A DNA stretch of 64,000 bases from an uncultured Ruminococcus sp. (GTDB taxonomy: Bacteria > Bacillota > Clostridia > Oscillospirales > Ruminococcaceae): NCBI GenBank assembly GCA_910577575.1, contig CAJTOG010000002.1:62001-126000 (forward strand). The letters are read 5' to 3'. The first letter of the stretch is position 1. Each line of letters starts with the position of its first letter. Positions 1-7,230 of the stretch are shown here, piece after piece. The notes below the pieces were generated by a model. That model had not been told where the DNA came from. It made no database searches and worked only from the letters and a program-made list of their open reading frames with translations. Both the position numbers and the translations under genes were made by a program.

Positions 1-910
1 ATAATTCTGTAAGCTTAACAATAAAAGGAAGTGTTATTATTGACAGAATTGTACCGGATGTGAAAATTTCCGATGAGTATAAATAATTTTTTCCATATCG
101 CAGACATTGAAGTGTACAAGTTGCAGCCGGCGGAGCAGATGCGGCAACAAGTACAATCAGCCGAACCTTTTCATCTACCGGTAAAAATACAAGTAAAACA
201 GATAATATAACAGGAAGTATAATCAATTTGATTAAGCATACTCTATATACATCAGGCTTTTTAATCATTTTGAAAACGTCTGTTTCCGCCATACTTATTC
301 CTGAAACTACCATAGCAAGAGGTGTATTGAGTGATGATATATAACCGAGAACATTTGCAGGAAGTTCCGGAAGTTTTATCTGTGTAAAAAATGCAATAAG
401 CCCCAGAAATATGGCAATAATAGTGGGAGAATAGAATACTTTTATAATTTGTCTGAAATCCTTTTCACCCGTAAGCAAAACAATACCGTGAGTCCAGACA
501 AATAAATTAAAAATAGTAATGAAGGCCGTAAGATAAAAAACTCCTTCCATGCCGAACATAGCATTTGTAAGTGGCATACCCATAAATGCACAGTTTGAAT
601 ATATAGCTGAAAACCGTTCTATTTCAGTTTCCCTGCCTTTTTTCTTACGGATTAAAATACATACTGCAATTATTGTAATAATGAATGAAATTACTGAAAG
701 TCCAAAAGTTATCAGAAGATTCTTAACCAAATCAGCGTGTATTTCAGTCTGATATGACATAAATATCATAACAGGATTTACAACCTGCAGAACAAATTTT
801 GAAAGTTCCTTATTTGAAGTACTGCTTATAATTTTCGCCTTGTAACAAAGCACTCCGACAAGCATAAGCAAAAGCATTATAAATGTTTGTTTAAGTATAA
901 TACCTGACAT
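1..910 (-). CDS. AEC (auxin efflux carrier) family permease, cut at the window edge
   Basis: The reading frame opens with ATG at 910 and stays open to base 2, giving about 303 codons; the family is usually about 300-320 residues, so only the last few residues and the stop should be missing. It is strongly hydrophobic with repeated membrane segments. A conserved small-residue/Pro stretch near the C-terminus (SAPPAATCTL, followed by RYGKNYLYSSEI) matches the AEC family, whose members export or import organic acids, amino acids or auxin-like compounds across the cytoplasmic membrane. The substrate cannot be read from sequence. A GGAG ribosome binding site lies just upstream of the ATG. It follows the zinc-ribbon gene on the same strand, but a terminator hairpin separates them. 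Confidence 0.8.
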   Translation of the reverse strand, partial: MSGIILKQTFIMLLLMLVGVLCYKAKIISSTSNKELSKFVLQVVNPVMIFMSYQTEIHADLVKNLLITFGLSVISFIITIIAVCILIRKKKGRETEIERFSAIYSNCAFMGMPLTNAMFGMEGVFYLTAFITIFNLFVWTHGIVLLTGEKDFRQIIKVFYSPTIIAIFLGLIAFFTQIKLPELPANVLGYISSLNTPLAMVVSGISMAETDVFKMIKKPDVYRVCLIKLIILPVILSVLLVFLPVDEKVRLIVLVAASAPPAATCTLQCLRYGKNYLYSSEIFTSGTILSIITLPFIVKLTEL

Positions 911-924
911 AATAACATCTCCTT

Positions 925-950
925 AAAAATGCCGGAATCAGTTTCCGGCA
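925..950 (-). terminator. Rho-independent terminator after the zinc-ribbon gene
   Basis: An 8-bp stem (TGCCGGAA with TTCCGGCA) at 930-950 is followed, in leftward reading, by five T. It lies between the stop of the 959-1633 gene and the RBS of the AEC permease, so it probably ends the first transcript. Confidence 0.75.
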
Positions 951-958
951 CTTCATAA

Positions 959-1633
959 TTATTTAAAATTTATAGCCGAGTCAATAAAATCAAAATGTTT
1001 TTCACTGTATTCAGGACAGAATTTCCACCCCTCATCTTTCAGTTTTACAACACAAATCCAACCGCTCGGAGTTTCATTTCCACCCTTAGTTTTAAAAGTA
1101 AAATTGACTTCAACACGATATGCCTTTTTGACATCAGCTTCATATTCATTCTTATAAAAGTCCCTGACTTCCTTAAGGTTACTTCCGCTCAGTTCTTCCT
1201 TTGCAGCTATGTCATAATCAGTACTTTTCAATCCCATGTTCTTAAGTTTTGATTTAATATTCTTATCATTTTTCTCAAGATAATCCTTCCATGAAGTACC
1301 ATTATTTTTAGCATTGACTCTTTTGAATGTGATAGTATCTTCGTTGTATAATGACTCCATAATCATTTCAGTATCAGCCTTGTTCATACCTTTTACCAAT
1401 TTTTTTATAGGCTTTTTATATGCGTTCACTCCTGAAATAATCATTGCTGCAATCATCAGGATAATAAGAATAATGACTGAAATTCCGGTTATCATCAATA
1501 TTTTTTTAAATCTTCCACTCTTTTTTCCCTCAGGCTTTTCTTCCCTGAACAGATGTATTTCCTCCTTTGACTTCTCGCACGTACATCTGCCGTCCTTATC
1601 AAGTTGTCTGCCGCAATATCTGCAATACTCCAT
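959..1633 (-). CDS. zinc-ribbon membrane protein of unknown function
   Basis: The protein has 224 aa. The first 20 residues carry a compact zinc ribbon (CRYCG then CTC; CxxC...CxC), common in Firmicutes envelope proteins as a cytosolic metal-binding tag. A charged linker follows, then one strong membrane segment at about residues 46-68 (ILMITGISVIILIILMIAAM). The remaining ~150 residues should therefore be extracytoplasmic; they are Lys/Glu/Asp-rich and resemble DUF4878/NTF2-like lumenal domains only in general character. The ATG is preceded by GGAGG on the leftward strand. No enzymatic motif is visible and the function is not known. Confidence 0.75.
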   Translation of the reverse strand: MEYCRYCGRQLDKDGRCTCEKSKEEIHLFREEKPEGKKSGRFKKILMITGISVIILIILMIAAMIISGVNAYKKPIKKLVKGMNKADTEMIMESLYNEDTITFKRVNAKNNGTSWKDYLEKNDKNIKSKLKNMGLKSTDYDIAAKEELSGSNLKEVRDFYKNEYEADVKKAYRVEVNFTFKTKGGNETPSGWICVVKLKDEGWKFCPEYSEKHFDFIDSAINFK

Positions 1634-1713
1634 TTCAACTTCCTCCGGTTTTATTAAAAATTTACAGGTATATTTTTCACTCTCAATGAAATAATAAATC
1701 TGAGGTGAATTTC

Positions 1714-1851
1714 ATGAATGATGAATTTGTAAAAATATATATTCCGAAAACGGGAGAACCAAAAGCAATGGCTGATGATTCAGGAGAGGTAAAAATTTAC
1801 TCTCCGGCTTCTTCCGCTGAAAATTCAGAACATCCGGCACATCTGCCATAA
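1714..1851 (+). CDS. possible 45-aa protein convergent with the Fur gene
   Basis: A short ORF starts with ATG at 1714 behind a good RBS (GAGGTG, seven bases upstream). It encodes 45 residues that are fairly polar, start MNDEFVKIYIPK and end in HLP. It overlaps the 3' end of the opposite-strand Fur-family gene by 55 bases. No clear promoter was seen and the peptide resembles nothing I know. It could be a real mini-gene or chance; the RBS is the main support. Confidence 0.3.
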   Translation: MNDEFVKIYIPKTGEPKAMADDSGEVKIYSPASSAENSEHPAHLP

Positions 1852-2228
1852 AAAACTGTCTGTGAAGAATCAACAATAAAGCCATGATGTTCTGCTATAT
1901 GGTTATTTATATCCATAAGCTGACCACAGTTAAGATGAATAAGTTTCCCACAGCAGAGACATTTGAGATGAAAATGTTCACGGCATTCACTCTTGTTGTC
2001 AATATACTGGTAGCAAGCCCCCGTTTTACCGTCAATCACGAATTTTCTTACTGTTCCTGATTCAACAAGTCTGTCAAGCTGACGATAAATGGTTGCCGTT
2101 CCTACAGGAGTACCTTCTGCCCTGAGATATGCACTTATTTCCTGAACATTTGTATGCTTTTCTTTATTACTGACAAGAAAATCAATAAGTTTTTCTTTCT
2201 GAGATGTATTATAGCCCGAATTTTTCAC
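1797..2228 (-). CDS. Fur-family metalloregulator
   Basis: The 143-aa repressor has the Fur architecture: an N-terminal winged helix (about residues 1-85, with the recognition region GTPVGTATIYRQLDRLVESG) and a C-terminal metal-binding dimerisation domain. The latter carries EHFHLKCLCCGKLIHL and a final CAGC, so both CxxC pairs of the structural zinc site are present. Family members sense Fe(II) (Fur), Zn(II) (Zur) or peroxide (PerR); the sequence does not decide which. The start is GTG at 2228 behind AGGGTG. It has its own consensus promoter with a Fur-box-like inverted repeat over the -10, pointing to autoregulation. A rubrerythrin gene and mntP lie 35 kb away, but no link can be shown. Confidence 0.88.
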   Translation of the reverse strand: MKNSGYNTSQKEKLIDFLVSNKEKHTNVQEISAYLRAEGTPVGTATIYRQLDRLVESGTVRKFVIDGKTGACYQYIDNKSECREHFHLKCLCCGKLIHLNCGQLMDINNHIAEHHGFIVDSSQTVFYGRCAGCSEFSAEEAGE

Positions 2229-2252
2229 TTAATCACCCTGTTAATATTAATA

Positions 2253-2271
2253 TGATAAGTCTATTTTATCA
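2253..2271. promoter_or_regulatory. candidate Fur-family operator (inverted repeat over the -10)
   Basis: TGATAA and TTATCA face each other across seven bases, making a 19-bp imperfect palindrome, the usual length of a Fur box. It covers the -10 element of the Fur-family gene's own promoter, the expected site for autorepression. Assignment is by shape and position only. Confidence 0.5.
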
Positions 2272-2291
2272 CATTTTGCTGTCTTTGTCAA
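2263..2291 (-). promoter_or_regulatory. sigma-A promoter of the Fur-family gene
   Basis: On the leftward strand TTGACA (2286-2291) is followed after 17 bases by TAAAAT (2263-2268), near-perfect for a vegetative promoter, about 35 bases upstream of the GTG start. Confidence 0.8.
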
Positions 2292-2362
2292 CAAAAACCG
2301 ATAACGATTTACATTTCTTTTTAGGGCTTATTTATGTATTTTATGCCAATTTTAACTTTTCC

Positions 2363-2391
2363 TTGACATATTAATTCCACAATGATATAAT
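2363..2391 (+). promoter_or_regulatory. perfect-consensus sigma-A promoter
   Basis: TTGACA at 2363-2368 and TATAAT at 2386-2391 are both exact consensus with 17-bp spacing, so transcription of the nucleotide-sugar dehydratase gene should be strong. The leader is roughly 60 nt and contains a small AAGCC/GGCTT inverted repeat. Confidence 0.88.
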
Positions 2392-2459
2392 TAAAAATAA
2401 CAAAAGCCTGTATTAAGGCTTAAACAGGATTTTGTAAATTATAAAAGGAGGGTTAAGGC

Positions 2460-4418
2460 ATGAAAAAAATTATGGAATGTGCAGCAAAATTCCGGATAAG
2501 AAAATATCTGCTTGTGTTTGCTGATGCTTTTATAGTCATATCCGCTGCACTTATAACAAATTTTATCCTATCTTTTTCAAGCTATTCACTTACTTCAGGA
2601 GAAATGATTATTCCTATTTTTACCAGCACTGTCTGCTGCTTTGCATTTCTTTTTATCTTCGGTGCATACAGTAAAATGTGGAGATATTCAACCAAAAAGG
2701 ATTATCTCTGTTGTATTGCCGGAACTGTATTCGGAATACTTGCAACATGGCTCTTCGATTATATTTCTACAGGTGAAGGAATTGAGCCATTATACATAAT
2801 TCTTCATACACTGATTTCAACAACAGGAATATGCCTTTTCCGTGTAATTTTCCGCTCGGCATTTATTGATATATCAAAGGCAAAAGAAAATTCCGGAGAA
2901 TATATTCGAACTATGATTATCGGAGGAGGACAGGCTGCACAGATGCTTATAAGTGAAATTTTAAGTTCACAAAACAGCTGCATCTGTGACAACAAGAAAA
3001 CAGCACAGTATGAACCGATATGTATTATTGATGATGACAGAAAAAAAATAGGAAAAAATATCAAAGGAATTGAAATAATCGGAACAACCTATGACATTCC
3101 GAAATTAATTGAAGAGAAAAAAATTGAACTCATAATTTTTGCTATTCCTTCATGTTTGGAAGAAGAAAGAAAACGCATTCTCAACATATGCTCAAAAACA
3201 GGTATAACAATTAAAAAACTTCCGTTTATAGGAAACCTAATTTTTGATGAAACCCAGCCCGCTCCTCTGCTCAGTCAAATTCATGATATCAAGGTTGAGG
3301 ATTTGCTCGGACGTGACCCCATAAAATTTGACAGTAAGGAAATAAGAAACTTTATCAGCGGAAAAGTCTGTATGGTAACAGGAGGCGGTGGTTCTATCGG
3401 GTCGGAACTTGTTCGTCAGATTGCAAAATATTCTCCTGAACGCATCATAATTGTTGATATATATGAAAATAATGCATATGATATTCAGCAGGAACTTATG
3501 ATGGAATATGGCGACAGCCTGAACCTTGTAACACTTATTGCATCAGTACGTGATTATGACCGCATGAACCGGATTTTTAAGGATTATAAACCACAGGTAG
3601 TATTTCATGCCGCTGCACACAAACACGTTCCGCTTATGGAAGTTTCTCCGATGGAAGCCATAAAGAACAATGTAATTGGCACTTTTAATACAGCTACTCT
3701 TGCACAGTTTCATGATGTTGAAAAATTCATAATGATTTCAACTGACAAAGCTGTAAATCCTACCAATGTAATGGGAGCTTCAAAACGATGCTGTGAAATG
3801 ATTGTGCAGTATCTTGCTCAGCAACATGAAGGTATAACCGAATTTGTTACGACACGTTTCGGAAATGTCCTTGGTTCAAATGGTTCTGTAATACCACTGT
3901 TCAAACGTCAGATTGAACAAGGAAAACCCGTAACAGTAACTCATCCCGATATTATCCGCTATTTTATGACTATTCCCGAAGCAGTAAGTCTTGTTATGGA
4001 AGCTGCTGCAATTGCCAATGGCGGTGAAATATTTGTTCTTGACATGGGCAAACCCGTTAGAATTGTCACACTCGCAGAAAACTTGATACGAATGTACGGA
4101 AAAGTTCCTTATGTTGATGTCGACATACAGTTTACAGGACTCAGACCGGGAGAAAAAATTAAGGAAGAACTTCTTATGAATGAAGAAGGTCTTAAAAAAA
4201 CTTCAAATAAACTCATTTTCATTGGCAAACAGATTGAAATTGATGAATCTGATTTTGCCGAAAAATTAAGAATACTCCGTGATTCAGCTAAAGAAAATGA
4301 TGAAAAAATTGCCGTTCAGGCTCTTCATGACATGGTTCCTACTTTTATCACTCCGGAAGAATTTAATAATAAGCTTATAAATAATCCGAAAAAAATCAAA
4401 AAAGAAAAATCCGCATAA
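2460..4418 (+). CDS. membrane-bound nucleotide-sugar epimerase/dehydratase (CapD/FlaA1/WbpM type)
   Basis: At 652 aa this has the length and layout of WbpM/CapD-type UDP-GlcNAc 4,6-dehydratases. There are four N-terminal membrane segments (about residues 15-130), a CoA-binding-like Rossmann domain (about 145-260, MIIGGGQAAQ), and a C-terminal SDR catalytic domain from about 290. The SDR nucleotide motif GGGGSIGSEL and the active-site region STDKAVNPTNVMGASK are present. The family makes 4-keto-6-deoxy sugars at the inner face of the membrane for surface glycans or glycoprotein glycosylation. It follows a perfect promoter and ends at a strong terminator, so it looks monocistronic; no glycosyltransferases flank it, so the glycan it serves is unknown. 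RBS GGAGGG precedes the ATG. Confidence 0.9.
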   Translation: MKKIMECAAKFRIRKYLLVFADAFIVISAALITNFILSFSSYSLTSGEMIIPIFTSTVCCFAFLFIFGAYSKMWRYSTKKDYLCCIAGTVFGILATWLFDYISTGEGIEPLYIILHTLISTTGICLFRVIFRSAFIDISKAKENSGEYIRTMIIGGGQAAQMLISEILSSQNSCICDNKKTAQYEPICIIDDDRKKIGKNIKGIEIIGTTYDIPKLIEEKKIELIIFAIPSCLEEERKRILNICSKTGITIKKLPFIGNLIFDETQPAPLLSQIHDIKVEDLLGRDPIKFDSKEIRNFISGKVCMVTGGGGSIGSELVRQIAKYSPERIIIVDIYENNAYDIQQELMMEYGDSLNLVTLIASVRDYDRMNRIFKDYKPQVVFHAAAHKHVPLMEVSPMEAIKNNVIGTFNTATLAQFHDVEKFIMISTDKAVNPTNVMGASKRCCEMIVQYLAQQHEGITEFVTTRFGNVLGSNGSVIPLFKRQIEQGKPVTVTHPDIIRYFMTIPEAVSLVMEAAAIANGGEIFVLDMGKPVRIVTLAENLIRMYGKVPYVDVDIQFTGLRPGEKIKEELLMNEEGLKKTSNKLIFIGKQIEIDESDFAEKLRILRDSAKENDEKIAVQALHDMVPTFITPEEFNNKLINNPKKIKKEKSA

Positions 4419-4426
4419 TAAAAGCC

Positions 4427-4457
4427 TCCCCTGTATTTTTACAGGGGATTTTTGTTT
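4427..4457 (+). terminator. Rho-independent terminator after the dehydratase gene
   Basis: An 8-bp stem TCCCCTGT/ACAGGGGA with a six-base loop is followed by a T-rich tract, nine bases after the stop codon. Confidence 0.9.
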
Positions 4458-4526
4458 AAATTCAGAATAGCTGTAAATATTTCTGCATATTTTGTAATAT
4501 TCTAAAATATTTACGGGAGTGTTACT

Positions 4527-5255
4527 ATGAAAAAAGCTAAACATAAAATTCTATTCGGAGCTGTTTTCTTCGGTTGTGCAATAACCGCTATCGGAGGAGC
4601 TGCTTTTATAAGTGAAAAAATGGAAAATCAATCTGTGCCAGCTTCTCTTATATCTGAACAGGAAGAACTTCCGATTATTGTTCTTGATGCAGGTCATGGA
4701 GGATTTGACGGCGGATGTGTTTCTGTTGAAGGAGTACCGGAAAAGGGAATAAACCTCAGTATACTTCTGAGGCTAAGGGATTTGCTGGAAATTTCAGGAT
4801 ATACAGTTGAAGTCACTCGTGATACTGACACTTCAATACATGATGACGGAATTGAAGGCATAGCCAATCAGAAAAGCTCCGATATGGACAACAGACTTGA
4901 ATTATTCAACAAATATGACAATGCAGTATGTATTTCAATACATCAGAACCAGTTTACTGATTCTTTTTATAACGGTGCACAGATGTTCTATTCAGGAACT
5001 AATTCTGAAAATGAAACTCTTGCCAAATCGCTTCAAAGTAGTTTTCAAAATCTTCAGCCCGAAAACAAGCGTGAAATAAAACTATGCGGAAAGGAGCTGT
5101 TTTTATGTTATTACAGCGAAAATCCTACTGTAATGGTAGAATGCGGATTTCTGTCAAATCCGGAAGAAGCAGCCCTGCTGAACACTGAAGAATATCAGCA
5201 GAAAATTGCTATGACCATTTTCTCCGGATTAAACAGTTTTATAAGCGGAAGTTAA
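4527..5255 (+). CDS. cwlD: CwlD-like N-acetylmuramoyl-L-alanine amidase
   Basis: The 242-aa protein has an N-terminal signal/anchor segment (about residues 7-27) followed by an Amidase_3 domain. The zinc ligands and catalytic residues are visible: His in LDAGHGG, Glu in EKGIN, His in ISIHQN and the catalytic Glu in MVECGFLSNPEE. Amidase_3 enzymes cut the bond between muramic acid and L-Ala. The short, single-domain form matches the spore-cortex enzyme CwlD, which prepares stem-free muramic acid for muramic lactam formation. The sporulation genes sipL and spoIVA nearby fit this, but a vegetative amidase is possible. RBS GGGAGTG precedes ATG 4527. Confidence 0.8.
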   Translation: MKKAKHKILFGAVFFGCAITAIGGAAFISEKMENQSVPASLISEQEELPIIVLDAGHGGFDGGCVSVEGVPEKGINLSILLRLRDLLEISGYTVEVTRDTDTSIHDDGIEGIANQKSSDMDNRLELFNKYDNAVCISIHQNQFTDSFYNGAQMFYSGTNSENETLAKSLQSSFQNLQPENKREIKLCGKELFLCYYSENPTVMVECGFLSNPEEAALLNTEEYQQKIAMTIFSGLNSFISGS

Positions 5256-5353
5256 AAAAATATATATTTTAAGTGAGTATTTCATATCGGCATCACGTCT
5301 AACAAATAGAAGCGAACAAAACAGCTTCATAAAATCTGAAAGGAAGTGCCTTT

Positions 5354-6946
5354 ATGAAAAAACTAATATCACTTATCACAAGCGGAATGCTTGCAGTTAT
5401 ACCTGCTGTACAAGTTCAGCTTTATGCCTGTGCTGATGAATTTTCTGTACTATCAGTATCCGAAAAAGTCACAAGTCTGACTGATACATCAATAACTGAA
5501 GCAATCAATCCAAATAAACAAGAATCTGAAAATCAGCCGGTTACAACAGATATTACTGGCAATTCCGATATTTATGAACCAATTGTAACCACACAGGCTC
5601 CGCCCTCTGACAATGAAATCAGAGCTGTCATCGAATATGACCCCAATAAAATTGTGAACCTTAACATAGGTGAAGAACTTGATTTAAACAGCATAAATTT
5701 AGGCATAAGCGTATGGGGATTTGAATCCAATAATGACTTTTTTGAAATAAGCTCAGAGGTGCTGAATTACAAATTTTCCATAGGTTCCGGAAAACACTCA
5801 AACTGCTATACTTATGACACAAGCGACATCGATACATCAACCGCCGGCTTATATACTATAAAAGTAAATCCGCTTCCTAACGTCTCAGAAAAATTTGTTT
5901 TTGAAAATTCATCTTCCAGCAAAATACCGAACGGGGAATATGAATTTACAATACAAGACAGACCTTTTTATATTATGGTTGAAGTTATTGACCATTCAGC
6001 TACTGCAACAACAGAACCAAACTTCACAGACATAACAACTACAACTTCCACAACTACAAAGGTTTATACTACAGCAACTGAAAAAACCGGAACAGACATC
6101 AATACCACTACAATTACATCTGATAAAATTATTATCAAGGATTATGCCATAAAACTTGAATATGATGATTCACCGATGAAAATAGGAGAAAAAAGAGCAA
6201 TACATGTATATAATCCTATAACAGGCGAACCCGAAAGTATTACAGAATTTTCTTTCGATTCCAACATAACAGCATCTTGTTCACCTGAAAACGATAAACT
6301 TTATATAACTGCACTTGAATCAGGCGAAGCAAAAATCTATATTTTTGGAACCGGATGTGCCTTCGGAAGTTATGCCTATCTTACTGTAACTGATGAACAG
6401 TTTTATGAAAATATTTCAACATCATTAAATACTGCCACAACAACAACTACTACTGCTGCTACTACTATGAGCAGCAACTCACAAACATCTGCCCCATCAA
6501 CTGAATCTGATGCAAATACTACAGTTGTTGTTATGGATTACCGTACACAACTTGAATATGATAATTCACCGATGAAAATAGGAGAAAAAAGAGCAATACG
6601 TTTATACAATCCGGCAACCGGCACAACATCAGGAGCATATATTTCAGAAGCTTCTTCCAATATTTCCGTATCTTATGAACCTAACAGTGATACAGTATAT
6701 ATAACTGCACTCGAATCAGGCGATATAACACTTTATATTCGTGAATCAAGCTGTGCTTTCGGGAATTATGTAAATCTTACAATTACAGAAGAATTATTTT
6801 CAGAAAACAACAATAAAACTCCTTTGCCGGAACAACTTCCCCAAACAGGATATTCATATATTTACAAGTGGATTTTATACTTTGCTGTATTAATAACAAC
6901 ATCAGGAACTGTCATAACAATCTATTCAAAAAAGAAAGTTAAATAA
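5354..6946 (+). CDS. sortase-anchored surface protein with a duplicated domain
   Basis: This 530-aa protein has a signal peptide (MKKLISLITSGMLAVIPAVQVQ, cleaved near residue 25) and ends in a sorting signal: LPQTG, a hydrophobic helix and the tail KKKVK. It should be covalently attached to peptidoglycan by a sortase, though no sortase gene is in the window. An N-terminal domain (about 85-215) is followed by two copies of a ~80-residue module (about 260-345 and 395-480). These share LEYD(D/N)SPMKIGEKRAI, YITALESG and a CAFG(S/N)Y block, resembling Ig-like/BIG-type bacterial surface modules. The copies are separated by Thr-rich linkers. The ligand is unknown. It may be an adhesin or scaffold. 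Confidence 0.82.
   Translation: MKKLISLITSGMLAVIPAVQVQLYACADEFSVLSVSEKVTSLTDTSITEAINPNKQESENQPVTTDITGNSDIYEPIVTTQAPPSDNEIRAVIEYDPNKIVNLNIGEELDLNSINLGISVWGFESNNDFFEISSEVLNYKFSIGSGKHSNCYTYDTSDIDTSTAGLYTIKVNPLPNVSEKFVFENSSSSKIPNGEYEFTIQDRPFYIMVEVIDHSATATTEPNFTDITTTTSTTTKVYTTATEKTGTDINTTTITSDKIIIKDYAIKLEYDDSPMKIGEKRAIHVYNPITGEPESITEFSFDSNITASCSPENDKLYITALESGEAKIYIFGTGCAFGSYAYLTVTDEQFYENISTSLNTATTTTTTAATTMSSNSQTSAPSTESDANTTVVVMDYRTQLEYDNSPMKIGEKRAIRLYNPATGTTSGAYISEASSNISVSYEPNSDTVYITALESGDITLYIRESSCAFGNYVNLTITEELFSENNNKTPLPEQLPQTGYSYIYKWILYFAVLITTSGTVITIYSKKKVK
6171..6780 (+). repeat. internal duplication in the surface-protein gene
   Basis: Two copies of a module, roughly 6135-6390 and 6535-6780, lie in the same frame and share near-identical DNA at their starts (around 6171-6200 and 6564-6594, encoding SPMKIGEKRAI). 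The high nucleotide identity there suggests recent duplication or gene conversion. Thr codon runs in between encode a linker. Confidence 0.75.
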
Positions 6947-7015
6947 CCAGAAATCTACAAAATCTCCATTCTTTCCTCTTTTTTCCTTGATTTCAAACAA
7001 GGAAGATGCAAATAA

Positions 7016-7051
7016 AAAACTGCTGTATTTAAAAAATACAGCAGTTTTTTA
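7016..7051 (+). terminator. strong Rho-independent terminator after the surface-protein gene
   Basis: A stem of about 15 bp (core ACTGCTGTATTT/AAATACAGCAGT) with a very short loop ends in a run of T, 70 bases after the stop. The flanking A/T runs could make it bidirectional. Confidence 0.9.
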
Positions 7052-7100
7052 TTGCAAATCCTCTCACAGAAATTTCACAAATCAGAAAATGGGCATTCGC

Positions 7101-7129
7101 TTGATTTTTTTATTATAATATGGTAAAAT
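7101..7129 (+). promoter_or_regulatory. sigma-A promoter upstream of tex
   Basis: TTGATT (7101-7106) and TAAAAT (7124-7129) are 17 bp apart, about 100 bases upstream of the tex start. Confidence 0.65.
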
Positions 7130-7230
7130 ATAGAAGTATCATAATTTTTATTACAGAATATTCAAACCACTGACTAAATAACATAACTGAATTTGATAAA
7201 GCCGGAATCAGGCTTGGAAAGGATATAATT

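Noticed and set aside
5981..6530. Microsatellite-like ACA/ACT runs
   Set aside because: These encode in-frame Thr-rich linkers of the surface protein, not a separate repeat locus.
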